Below are positions 24,776 through 36,289 of a stretch of DNA of 64,000 bases, piece after piece (the stretch's first letter is position 1; each line of letters opens with the position of its first letter). Made by a program: the position numbers and the translations under genes. The notes beneath the pieces were generated by a model. It was given only the letters and a program-made list of their open reading frames with translations. It had not been told where the DNA came from and ran no database searches. Source of the DNA: Larix kaempferi (taxonomy: Eukaryota; Streptophyta; Pinopsida; Pinales; Pinaceae); contig BSBM01000608.1 of assembly GCA_027924585.1 (NCBI GenBank), positions 7,690,501 to 7,754,500 on the forward strand, read 5' to 3'.

Positions 24776-25410
24776 GAGAAATACTCACTACAGCTATCAG
24801 GTTAACCTAAAATTTCAATTCGAATGAGCCAGAATACAGCATTTCTGCCTAATTGTGTTGAATCTGTCTTAAACCCTCATTCACCCCCGATTTGCTGCAT
24901 TCCCTCACTTGCTTCCTTCCTATTACAATGTCATTCACCTATCTGAGAATCCATATGCTACCAGCTGAGAAATCGCAGGTGTCCTGATCATTAGCTGAAT
25001 TTGGAGTTTGGTCTGCGGTGGATTTAATTATACGCGTGATTCAGGGTTAGACTGTGTTTGCTCAACGTTTCCTGGCCCTGCAGTGGGTGCAACGTTTACA
25101 GGTGAGTAACTTACCTTCTCAACGCATTCAGTCGATGAATTGGAGGTTGTGTCTGCTGGGAATGTCTGGGTCCTCAATGTGGAGTATGCGAGATGATAGA
25201 TAATGATTCTGTTAGCGTTAGAATATGTCCATTGACGGCATGAAGAACATGCCTGGCACATCTTGAATTTAATGATTGTTTGAATGGTTGAGAATTCTCA
25301 CTAGTAGTTTTCAGATAACAGAAGTCTACTGTCAACAGGTCAATAAGGTCACGACTAGCACAACCTGGAAGTCGTTGCAGGAGGCTTTCTAAGTTTGCAC
25401 CTTCAAGGGT
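24776..25410. other. Remainder of the captured GC-balanced block
   Basis: Composition stays gene-like until about 25400, where a poly-T run starts and AT-rich element sequence resumes. It may be intron or further exon sequence of the captured SMXL gene, or a second captured fragment. I could not identify a protein match in any frame. Confidence 0.35.
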
Positions 25411-26170
25411 TTTTTTTTTTTTTACTATTAACTTTATTTATATAGCAATGTATACCAATAAAAGAAAAAAAAAACAATTTTCTTTAGTTTTAATTATGCA
25501 AAAATTTTATTTTTGCTTTCAAAATATGGTGACAGCTTTGTCTAAATGCAATTTATTATTGCAAGTGTCTATAAATAGTTTCATAATAAGAGTGATGCTA
25601 TTACATTTATTTTTGCTCATAATTAAAATTAAGTAAATATTTTCACTCTAAGTCAAATGATTAAAATTATTTATGTAAACATTGTTGTGTCTGTACTTTA
25701 GTTGGAAAAAAGATGTCACGTATTTCATGTGGGAATAAATGTGAAGTGGTAATTTGAAAAAGATGGCCTAAAAGGTCAAAATTTTGCTAAGAAGTTCGGG
25801 TGTGTTAAAAGACACAATACCTAATTAAGATTTCATGTGTTGTAATGCAGGAGAATATGCATGAGATTAGATGCACACCAAAGTAATTAATATATTTTGT
25901 ACAATGTATGAGAGAGCAGTGCAGAAATCCTATATCTTATTTTGAAATAGCCCTTTTTTTTTTTTTTGCAAATTTTTAAAATCCTTTGCTTCGCAGGCTA
26001 CTTACCTTGTCTTTTGTTATATTGTACAGGTAAATTAATGTTACAAAAAATTTAGGGAAGACGGTTTGGAAAATCTGGAACATTGATTTCAGATTTCTGC
26101 ATGGAGTTCTACCTAGAATTACAGATATTTTGCTTAGGGATGCTTAGTTTCTATTTCCGGTAGGCCATTA
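25411..26170. other. Element E internal region near the primer-binding site, AT-rich
   Basis: Poly-T runs at about 25410 and 25958 and AT-rich, non-coding sequence. This is the leader region of element E on the minus strand. Confidence 0.5.
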
Positions 26171-26202
26171 GGTTCGAGAGTTCGAACCAGGCTCTGATAC
26201 CA
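26171..26202 (-). promoter_or_regulatory. Element E primer-binding site (initiator tRNA-Met) with adjacent hairpin
   Basis: The minus strand carries tggtatcagagcc beginning two bases inside the LTR boundary. This is complementary to the 3' end of initiator tRNA-Met, where minus-strand cDNA is primed. Directly beyond it ggttcga and tcgaacc (26171-26177 and 26182-26188) form a perfect 7-bp inverted repeat with a 4-base loop. Confidence 0.85.
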
Positions 26203-26204
26203 TC

Positions 26205-28737
26205 TGTAGTGCCCAGGTTTTTCAGCAGAGCACTCGGTAGAATTTCTGAGTTAATTTTCTATGTATTAATCTTTATTCAGGTGTAAGAAAGTGAATTTCA
26301 ATCTAATCTCTATTTATGTTAAATGAAGCTTAGTTTCTATGTTGTCCTTATTGTCCATACATGCGTATTTTAAAATAAACTAACATATTACTATTTTCTT
26401 TTCAACAATTTGTTCCAGCATATGAGTATGTTCACAGTAAATAAACAGTAAATAGCAAAGTATTTGCAGGTTTCAGAGTAAGTCTCGGCATAATAATCAA
26501 ATTACATGAATAACAAGAAAATTACCTGATGCTGATGCTAGTCGACCGTCGGTTGTAGCAGGTTATGATTTTTGTTCTCATAGACAGCCAAAACGATGTT
26601 TCCACCCTACCGATCAGCTATTATCTTGCTGACCCTAGGAAATCAACGGATTTCCTAGCCCCCGAGCCCACAAACTGATAATCCTGAGAGCAGAACTCCA
26701 TTGGTTTCTTTTTTTTCATTCCATGGTAATAATTTGCTGAGTTAACCCCCTCCTCAGACTTTCTTTGAGTTTCCCACCTCCTCAAAGCTCCGAGTTAACC
26801 CCCTCCTCGGCATTCCTCCTTTTTCACAAAAATACTAAGTGTCTTCTCCTCCAAAACCAACCCCCTTACTACTATGCAAAAACTCCCCTTTATAGAAATC
26901 CTTTTCCTCCATAAATTCATAACTCCTTTTCACTCCACCGTCCCCAAATTCCTCTCTCGAGCCCCTCAAACATTAACTCCTTTCCTTTGTATTTAATGTT
27001 TATTTATGTCATTAGTAAAGTATTATATAAATAGTTGACTCTTTTCCCTTTGACATGATATGTTTTAATGGTTTACCACATTTGTCAAGACAACTTATCT
27101 TTGTGATTTAAATCTAAGATTTGCATTGAATAGTTAAATAGTAATAAACCTTTTTTTCATCTCATCACATCCGTTCCAAAATTGTCCTATTATGTCTAAC
27201 TTAGAAATGGAATAATCACACTCTAATCGTTTATTTAATCAATATTTAATTTTACGTATTTTGCCATTGTTATACATGAATGGTAATATTATTAAAATAA
27301 CGTTAATTAAATAATGATATTTAATTAAATTACCACAAGTAACCGTAAATGGTGAATTCAATAAAAGTGTCTTTTAAACTATTTGTTTATCACAATGTTT
27401 ACCAACAAGTAATACATAGCTTTAATTGATTTGTTTACACACCTTAGATAACTTTATATTCATTATCTAAGTTCGAGCAATGCATGATTAGCATAATTAC
27501 TTACGACAATTAATACATTTATTCAACATGTTAAGTGTTTATTTATCGATACTAATGTACAGGTGCAAGGTGTGCATGCGTGGCCAGCGTATGCACAGAT
27601 CATAAATGTACTATAGACAAACCCCATCCTGCCTATGCATACTTGCTAACCAATAGTAGTATTTACCCTCATGCAGGAGAACAAGCATAACATATATATA
27701 TATTACAATTACTTTAACATTCTCAGTTATTTAACACTTAAGTCTTTACGATTTCACATCATTACCTTTATCTTTATATTAGTTTAATCAATCATGTACA
27801 AGGAAGGGTACCTACGACCACTAACTCAGAATCAAGGAATACCCAACCCTCAACAGTACTATCATATCCTCCCATCCTAACCTACTGCCGCATCCTCCCT
27901 GTCCTTCCTCTGCTAGTATAAAAGTGGATGTCGGACTCATCGACCTGACCACATAGAACTTGAGAGCGATAGCGTCGGCTGAACATCGGACCTATCCTCT
28001 CCTAGCAGGCATCCGACCATCGTCATCACACATACATGGGGAGCGTGTCTCAGCACGGCCCTCCCACGATCTCGGGTATTATAGGAACATAGGGTGGGCA
28101 ACACATCCATCCCTCTCAACATACTGGGCCTACGCCCTTATCAAATCATACTCTGCTGCTATCCGGATTATCGGTTTGTGTTATCGTATCATCATTCTTG
28201 GCTGCTAAGGTTTACAGTACGAATATGTTCTTTTCCCAATGTATCAGATCAAGTAACTGGCTATCCCATAGCCCTCGTGTCCTGTAGGTTAGTATTTCGC
28301 ATATACACATTTTATAACAAGTATTTCCATTTGATCAACCATTGATCCATATCATCAGCATCATTTTATTTCACATCACCATTGCATCACAGATATGCAT
28401 GGAATATAACAGTTCTATCAATTTCATCATAGGAGAGCATCCACGTGCAACACCATACATTTCACATTTCATTAGTGGAAACGCTTAAACATATATTTTC
28501 ATCATAAAAACAATGAACCTCATGATAATCATAACTTAATAACTGCATGAATATAGTAACATCATAACCGTGGTATCAGCATGAAAATAGTAACATTCTA
28601 AACATAGTAGCAACATATCATCATGTCTAACATGCCAAAATATAGTTCACTCTGTCTAGCTGAGTCCAACAGATAATAAGCAAATAAAATGAAAGGTGTC
28701 TAACTCGTAAACACCTGGCCAAATATGGGGCGTTACA
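26205..28737 (-). repeat. Element E 5' LTR (2533 bp)
   Basis: Near-identical partner of 17286-19818. It ends ggcgttaca at 28737, followed by the target duplication agtat. Confidence 0.92.
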
Positions 28738-28742
28738 AGTAT

Positions 28743-29189
28743 AGTCACTAACTGACCATGATTTTTGAATAGTCCACATGGTACTCATTACATTAGTTGA
28801 TACTGGTACTAGGAAATTAGTGAAATGAATACATGGTTCATCAATCGTGAATTCAATTGCACTTGGTAACAATTAAATAAAATAGCAAGCTAAATAAACT
28901 TAAAACTCATGAGAAAACTCATTATATTATATAAAACTTAAATATACTTTTTTTTATAATTCTAATTTCACTATATAAAATTATTTTATTTAAATGTTTA
29001 AAAAATATCACTAAAAATTTATAAACCTAACTTTACTTTTCATACAATTAATTGTGTTTAATAATTTTAATTATAATAAAAAATCCAAACTTAAATTCTT
29101 AATATATTTAAAATTATATTAATTCTTGATATATTTAAAATTTTATAATATATTTTGAAAAAATAAAAATATATACTTACATGTTTTAT
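28743..29189. other. Original flank of element E, AT-rich
   Basis: Continues the sequence left of 17281 across the empty site (...ttacatgagtat / agtcactaactg...). No gene seen. A/T runs dominate. Confidence 0.5.
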
Positions 29190-29635
29190 TGTAATATAAT
29201 TTGAAAAAACATATTTAAATATTATAGTATTATGCATATATATGTAGGCAAGAAAAATATATGCACAAACATTCATTTACAAATTTATTGTATATATTAG
29301 AGACGAGAAAACACATCAATTGAAGTAATTCATAGTTTTAAACAATGAGAGCAAACGATATTGTTACACACACCCACGCATGCACACGCATGTGCGCGCA
29401 CACATGTGCGTGCACACACACATGTTAATTGCAATAGTTGATTTAACATTGTAGCTCATAATTTGTACAAGGCACTGAGTCCCACATCAATGGTAGTTCA
29501 TAGGTTTCTACTTTACGAAAAACTTGATTCCTCCCATTTCAACAAAGCAAATGACGTGAATATTATAGATGATGATAATCTATTTAGAAGTTGAAATCAA
29601 AGAAGAAAATAACAATAACACAGGTGTAATGAAAC

Positions 29636-29865
29636 TGTTGGAAACTTAATCCTTGTGTATTTGGTAAATTGCATTCATTATTGACTTAGTTTTCATATGT
29701 GAATATGAAACGTCACGGGGAGTCCAAGAGACCACTTAAAATATGAAACAAAGGGTCACATCATTGTATTTTTGTGTATACTATCTTAATGAAAATTGTT
29801 CTTTCACACTTATTGATTTGTCTTTGTTTAATACTTTGGTTCATACCTACCTGGGCATCCCAACA
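29636..29865 (+). repeat. TRIM-like LTR, copy 1
   Basis: TGTTGG to CCCAACA, 230 bp, followed by the altered primer-binding site tggtactagag. Confidence 0.75.
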
Positions 29866-30358
29866 ATGGTACTAGAGAAGTAATGAACCATGTGTCCTAT
29901 GTTGTTCTGAGCACTATTTTTCTTCCTATGTCATGTAACTTGAAAAAACATAATTAAATATTACAGTATTATGCATATATGTAGACGAGCAAAATATATG
30001 CACAAGATTTCATTTACAAATTTATTGTATATATTAGAAACGAGAAAACAAATCAATTGAAGTAATGTCTAGTTTTAAACAATGGTAGCAAACAATATTG
30101 TTACACACACCCACACGCACGGGCGCACGTGCACGCACACACACATGTTAATTGCAATAGTCTATTTAACATTGTAGCTCACAATTTGCACAAGGCACTG
30201 AGTCCCACATCAATGGTAGTTCATAGGTTTCGACTTTTAAAAAAAATCGATTGCTCCCATTTCAACAAATTAAATGGTGTGAATATTATAGATGATGATA
30301 ATATATTTAGAACTTGCAATCAAAGAAGAAAATAACAATAACACAGGTGTAATGAAAC

Positions 30359-30601
30359 TGTTGGAAACTTAATCCTTGTGTATTTGGTAAATTGCATTCA
30401 TTATTGACTTAGTTTTCATATGTGAATATGAAACGTCACGGGGAGTCCAAGAGACCACTTAAAATATGAAACAAAGGGTCACATCATTGTATTTCTGTGT
30501 ATACTATCTTAATGAAAATTGTTCCTTCACGCCTATTGATTTGTCTTTGTTTAATCTTTGGGTTCCTACCTAAACGGGCATCCCAACAATGGTATCAGAG
30601 C
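30359..30601 (+). repeat. TRIM-like LTR, copy 2, with intact primer-binding site
   Basis: LTR 30359-30588 (230 bp). The primer-binding site tggtatcagagc lies at 30590-30601. This is the copy with the best-preserved site. Confidence 0.8.
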
Positions 30602-31075
30602 ATTAATGAACCATGTGGCATGTTTTGTTATGAGAACTATGGTTCTTCATGTGTAATATAACTTGAAAAAACATAATTAAATATTATAGTATTATGGATA
30701 TATCTAGATGAGAACAATATATGCACAACAGTTCATTTTCAAATTTATTGTATATATTAGAGACGAGAAAACACATCGATTGAAGTAATGCCTAGTTTTA
30801 AACAATGATAGAAAACGATATTGTTACACACACCCACGTGCGTGCACATGCGCGCACACACATGTTAATTGCAATAGACGATTTAACATTGTAGCTCACA
30901 ATTTGTACAAGGTACTGAATCCCACATCAATGGTAGTTAATAGGTTTTGATTTTTCAAAAAAATCGATTCCTCCCATTTCATCAAATAAAATGGCGTGAA
31001 TATTATGGATGATGATAATCTATTTAGAACTTGAAATCAAAGAAAAAAATAACAATAACACATGTGTAATGAAAC

Positions 31076-31305
31076 TATTGGAAACTTAATCCTTGTGTAT
31101 TTGGTAAATTGCATTCATTATTCACTTAGTTTTCATATGTAAATATGACATGTCATTGGGAGTCCAAGATACCAATTGAAATATGAAACCAAGGGTCACA
31201 TCATTGTATTTTTGTGTATAATATCTTAATGAACATTGTTCTTTCACACCTATTGATTTTTCTTTGTTTAATTCTTGGGTTCCTACCCACCTGGGCATCC
31301 CAACA
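31076..31305 (+). repeat. TRIM-like LTR, copy 3
   Basis: The first bases are changed (TATTGG for TGTTGG). The primer-binding site after it is altered (tggtatcaaag). Confidence 0.75.
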
Positions 31306-31786
31306 ATGGTATCAAAGTAGTAGTGGACCATATGGCATGTGTTGTTTCGAGCACTATGGTTCTTCCTGTGTAATATAACTTGAAAAAACATAATTAAATA
31401 TTATAGTATTATGCATATATGTAGACGATAAAAATATATGAAAAAACATCCATTTAAAAAATTACTGTATATATTAGAGACGAGAAAACACATCAATTGA
31501 GGTAATGCCCAGTTTTAAACAATGGGAGCAAACGATATTGTTACACACATCCACGTCTGTGCACACACACACATTTTAATTGCGATAGTTGATTTAAAAT
31601 TGTAGCTCACAATTTGTACAAGGCACTGAGTCCCACATCAATGGTGGTTCACAGGTTTTGAATTTTTGAAAAACTCGATTCCTCCCATTTCAGCAAATCA
31701 AATGGCATTAACATTATAGATGATGATAATATATTTAAAACTTGGAATCAAAGAAAAAAATAACAATAACACAGGAATAATGAAAC

Positions 31787-32031
31787 CGTTGGAAACTTAA
31801 TCCTTGTGTATTTGGTAAATTGCATTAATTATTCACTTAGATTTCATATGTGAATATGAAACCTCACCAAGAGTCCAAAAGACCACTTGGAATATGAAAC
31901 AAAGGGTCACATAATTGTATTTTTGTGTATATACTATCTTAATGAAAATTTTTCTTTCACACATATTGATTTGTCTTTGTTTAATGCTTGGGTTCCTACC
32001 TACTTGGGCATCCCAACAATGGTATCAGAGC
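31787..32031 (+). repeat. TRIM-like LTR, copy 4, with intact primer-binding site
   Basis: LTR 31787-32018 with the first base changed (CGTTGG). The primer-binding site tggtatcagagc is at 32020-32031. Confidence 0.78.
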
Positions 32032-32505
32032 AGTAATGATGTGGCCTGTGTTGTTCTGAGCACTATGGTTCTTCCTATGTAATATAACTTGAAAAAACAT
32101 AATTAAATATTATATTATTATGAATATATGTAGACGAGAAAAATATATGAACAAGCATTCATTTACAAATTTATTGTATATATTAGAGACGACTAAACAC
32201 ATCAATTGAAGTAATGACTAGTTTTACACAATGGGAGCAAATGATATTATTACACACACCCATGCATGCGCACGAATGTGCACACACACACATGTTAATT
32301 GCAATAGTCGATTTAAAATTGTAGCTCACAATTTGTACAAGGCACTGAGTCCCACATCAATGGTGGTTCACAGGTTTCGACTTTTTGAAAAACTTGATTC
32401 CTCCCATTTCAGCAAATCAAATGGAATTAATATTATAGATGATGATAATATATTTACAACTTGGAATCAAAGAAGAAAATAAAAATAACACAAGTGTAAT
32501 GAAAC

Positions 32506-32698
32506 TGTTGGAAACTTAATCCTTGTGTATTTGGTAAATTGCATTCATTATTCACTTAGATTTCATATGTGAATATGAAACATCACCGAGAGTCCAAGAG
32601 ATCACTTGGAATATGAAACCAAGGGTCACATAATTGTATTTTTGTGTATACTATCTTAATGAAAATTGTTCTTTCACACCTATTGATTTGTCTTTGTT
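32506..32698 (+). repeat. TRIM-like LTR, copy 5, 3' end deleted
   Basis: Starts TGTTGG at 32506. The LTR end and the primer-binding site are missing: sequence jumps from tctttgtt straight to ctgagcactatgg, which in the other units lies about 70 bases further on. A short ttgtt repeat flanks the lost part in the intact units. Confidence 0.7.
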
Positions 32699-33137
32699 CT
32701 GAGCACTATGGTTCTTCCTGTGTAATATAACTTGAGAAAACATAATTAAATATTATAGTATTATGCATATATGTAGATGAGAAAAACATATGAACAAGCA
32801 TTCATTTACAAATTATTGTATATATTAGAGACGATTAAACACATCAATTGAAGTAATGACTAGTTTTAAACAATGGGATAAAATGATATTGTTACACACA
32901 CCCACGCGTGTGCGCACACACACATGTTAATTGCAATAGTTGATTTAACATTGTAGCTCACAATTTGTACAAGGCATTGAGTCCCACGTCAATGGTAGTT
33001 CATAGGTTTCTACTTTTTGAAAAACTCGATTCCTCCCATCTTAGCAAACCAAATGGCGTGAATATTACAGATGCTGATAATATATTTAGAACTTGCAATC
33101 AAAGAAGAAAATAACAATAACACAGGTGTAATGAAAC

Positions 33138-33367
33138 CGTTGGAAACTTAATCCTTGTGTATTTGGTAAATTGCATTCATTATTCACTTAGTTTTCGTAT
33201 GTGAATATGAAACGTCATCGGGAATCCAAGAGACCACTTGGAATATGAAATCAAGGTTCACATCATTGTATTTTTGTGCATACTATCTTAATGGAAATTT
33301 TGCTTTCACACCTATTACTTTGTCTTTGTTTAATCCTTGGGTTCCTAACTACTTGGGCATCCCAACA
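33138..33367 (+). repeat. TRIM-like LTR, copy 6 (last)
   Basis: CGTTGG to CCCAACA, 230 bp, followed by tggtatcagcg. Array homology fades at about 33440. Confidence 0.75.
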
Positions 33368-33440
33368 ATGGTATCAGCGAAATAATGAACCATGTGGCTT
33401 ATGTTTTTCTGAGCACTATTCTGCCCTTTTTCCTATGTAC

Positions 33441-34764
33441 TGTTATGCATATTGTTTCGACAATTCTCACAATCAAATCCCTAATGTTTGCTAGGTGTTT
33501 TCATTACACTGCATAGTTTTCGAACTCTATTGTAGTCTGTCGAGTTATGTCCATTGTCCCACAACTCTCTATGCTTAGACTTACTATGAAGCCATTCTTC
33601 TTCGTATATTTCTCTATGTATTCTAAAACCTTTGGCATTTTTTCTCCTCCCTCCTTGAGACTTGTTGATTGGAATTCGCCCGTGCGTTTTTTTTGGCATG
33701 ATTCCAAATCACACTCTTATTTTCTCTTTTTCAACCAGACTACTCCCATGCATCTAGACCATTCTTGACCTACGAGTAAAAAGAAAGAGATTTGCAACTA
33801 GATCAGTCTATTCCTTGAGTCTACACCTCTTGTTCATAGACTCCTCACACATTTTTGAGTGTTCACCTGTGTGCACAATTCACCAGTGTGGAGTATTGAA
33901 CGTAGATTCTAAACACCTCACATATTGGCTATTGCATGTTCGAGTCACCTACAACCTCTATTGGAGCATACCTGTGAGTGCTTGTGGTTACTTGCAACTT
34001 GGTTGGATTCACATTGCAAAACCAAAAGAAAACGATGGATACAATGAGTAATTCAAGAATATACAATGCACGAGAAACCAGAGTACGTACCAATATGTTG
34101 ATGATGTTGGCACCACAGACACTAGAATATTTTTTTTGATGATCCTAGGAACTACAAGCCTAAGATGTTTGAGGTTGTGGTATTTGTGCTAATTTCCAAG
34201 AGTTCTACCTGCATGAAGAAGACACCCACCTATGCATCGAATATGATAACCACCAAACCTGCAGACTCTTCACCATTATTTACATGCCTCTCTTTCCCTT
34301 CTTGACCATTGTGCCACATGCTCCCTTTAGCTTCTTCCGCTTTGCTTCAAGTATCTATTGTCAACTCAATTGAAAAAACCTAAACAAAGCTATAGATTAT
34401 TAATGCATGGTATTGTGGAGTAATTTTTTTTATCTCTCTAGCATCAAAGATTGATAAGACACCAACTATTTCTATTGGAAAATAGTTGAAAACCCTCATA
34501 TTTTCATGAATATTATAGGTCTTAAAATCACACACTCCAACATCAAATTTTGAAGAATTTTGAGGTGAAAAAGGAAAGTGAGTAGTAGTGCTTCATTTAT
34601 TTGATTCATTATGGTGTGTTTCTATTAACTTTCTTGGTTGATTAAGTATGTACATCTAGTCTAGGTAGCATAGGAACACACATTTCAAATCTATTTTCAT
34701 TGTCTGTGAACTAGACTTCTCTAGCATATTTGAAGGAATCTCATTCGCGATCTTCTTCTTCTTC

Positions 34765-34796
<32 letters not shown>

Positions 34797-35690
34797 CTTT
34801 TTCATATGGTGGAATCTATAGCTTGGGTGAATCCTGAGTGCTATTGCTAGCTTCAAAAATTATGTATTGAAAGATGACCCCTGTTTTGTCTTTAAATAGA
34901 GGGTGAATTGGCAATGCTAGGTAAATATGGATCTTGGTTGCTTTGACTTGTTGACGGATCCATCTGTATCTGGACAACTACCTAATATTTTAAAGATAAT
35001 TTGTTTCATTTTGGGGCACTTCGTAGGCCATGCCAAACACGTACTCAATATGTTATTCTCCTCTTATTCCTCCAGAGCATAGAGAAGATGATATCTATGT
35101 TACAATGTTGTATTGTGTGCCATAGACCATGACTTCATCCAAGTCGAAGATCCATCTCAAGAATAGGATTCAAAGTATTCAAAGTTAAAACATCCAAACT
35201 TGAAGATCAATTCAACTCCATAATCAACATTTTGAACTATTTCTTGTTCATAACAACCCTCTTTTGTAACTTGGAAATAGTTGTTTTGTAAGATTACTTG
35301 TAATTTTTGAAATGAAGTTGAATTGTATTACAATTGTATTTGGGTGAATTTTTGGTAGAGCCCGACATCCTTCATTTATTGAGATTGTTGTTAAATGGTA
35401 GAGTTGCAAGAAGCTATGAGCTCTATGTCATTCAATCTCAAGTAATGCATATTCTTACAGTTGAAATATTATCTTCTCCTCACCTTGTACTTGACAAGAG
35501 GGGCATCATGAATTCACAGGCATGCTTCAATTTTTGAAGCCCTATCATATTGACCAAAACAAACAATCCTAAGCCACAATAAGGACCAAGTGAGCTTCAA
35601 CAGTAGCCTAAAGAAGAGCCAACATCTAGATCCTTGAGCTAGAGCTAAAGGAAATTTCATAGTTGTAACCAGAAGATAGAATTAGGTCCA
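33441..35690. other. No recognisable gene
   Basis: Several 65-80-codon frames occur on both strands (for example 33547-33768 and 33815-34051 on the plus strand), but none shows a domain or motif. Probably old repeat sequence. No terminal repeats were found. Confidence 0.35.
34752..34796. repeat. Compound microsatellite (ttc)n(tg)n
   Basis: About five ttc repeats run directly into about fourteen tg repeats. Confidence 0.95.
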
Positions 35691-35694
35691 TGTT

Positions 35695-36060
35695 CTAGAT
35701 CACCCATTGGTTTGTGGTGATCCTAAAACTACCTCTTAGTTTGTGGTCATCCTAAAACCACCCATTTATTAGAAGACATCATCTTCTGCTAGACGCCATT
35801 TTTTGTTGGTCCTTAAAATACCATTTTCAAAGGGAAACACTGAGCCTTAGAGCCAAGTTCCCGAGCGAACTGCTGAGCCAAAACCTCAGTTAGATCCAAG
35901 TTCTAAAGGGAACTGTTGATCTAGAATCAAGTTCGTTCCAAGTTACAGAGATTATGGTTAGCCTAAAACCACCCACTTAGTAGAAGAGATCAAATGTTTT
36001 TGCTTCTACTAGACTTTTCGGTTTGTGGTTAGTGAAAAACCAACAGTGCATAGAGCACTT
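35695..36060. repeat. Diverged direct repeats (tttgtggtgatcctaaaaccacc theme)
   Basis: The phrase (t)tgtggt(g/c)atcctaaaac(c/t)acc occurs near 35711 and 35740, and a looser version followed by a tagaagagatca phrase lies near 35955. A second theme (gagccaagttc/atccaagttc) recurs from 35850 to 35940. The purpose is unknown. It may belong to the LTR of element C. Confidence 0.4.
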
Positions 36061-36289
36061 ACATCTTCTACTAGCTTGCTTGGAAAATTCAAAATTTCAA
36101 GTTGGAAATGTTCAACCTTTGGCATTTTTCCACTTCAATTTTTATGCTAACGCCTAAATCTCGCACACATGAGACATTTTGGGGATTCTTGCAGTAAGGC
36201 ATCATCAACATAAAGAATGCAATTCACCAAATACATCCTCAAAAAATCCATAAAACAGTTTGAGCCTCAGAGTACAAAAGGCATGAATT

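Larger units (their letters stand above)
17286..28737 (-). mobile_element. Element E: young non-autonomous LTR retrotransposon carrying a captured SMXL fragment
   Basis: Two 2533-bp LTRs (17286-19818 and 26205-28737) are flanked by the 5-bp duplication agtat (17281-17285, 28738-28742). Orientation comes from the primer-binding site at 26202-26191 (minus strand tggtatcagagc, initiator tRNA-Met) and the purine tract gaagggtgggtgta next to the left LTR. The LTR ends are TGTAACGCCCC and ...GGGCACTACA. The minus-strand sequence before the left LTR (aacttcgggacgaagtttcctgaagg) matches the familiar 3' end of gypsy chromovirus polyproteins, so E probably derives from that lineage. I found no gag, protease, reverse transcriptase or integrase motif in the 6386-bp interior, so E would need proteins from another element. 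I saw only two differences between the LTRs (t/a at 18491 and g/t near 19068), pointing to a recent insertion. Confidence 0.88.
29190..33440 (+). repeat. Tandem array of six TRIM-like units (about 0.72 kb each)
   Basis: The phrase ttattgtatatattaga recurs near 29285, 30016, 30740, 31460, 32170 and 32815, giving periods of roughly 735, 720, 720, 710 and 645 bp. Each unit contains an LTR-like segment (TGTTGGAAACTTAATCC to GGGCATCCCAACA, about 230 bp), then one base and an initiator tRNA-Met primer-binding site (tggtatcagagc in the best copies), then about 480 bp of non-coding internal sequence with an alternating CA/CG tract. LTR segments lie at 29636-29865, 30359-30588, 31076-31305, 31787-32018, 32506-about 32698 (truncated) and 33138-33367. 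The order LTR-internal-LTR-internal without gaps is what unequal exchange between the LTRs of a TRIM element would give. Units differ by scattered substitutions. No coding capacity. Confidence 0.85.

Noticed and set aside
26160-26202. A tRNA gene
   Set aside because: Only the 3' end resembles initiator tRNA-Met, and it sits exactly at the primer-binding-site position. The rest of a tRNA is absent.
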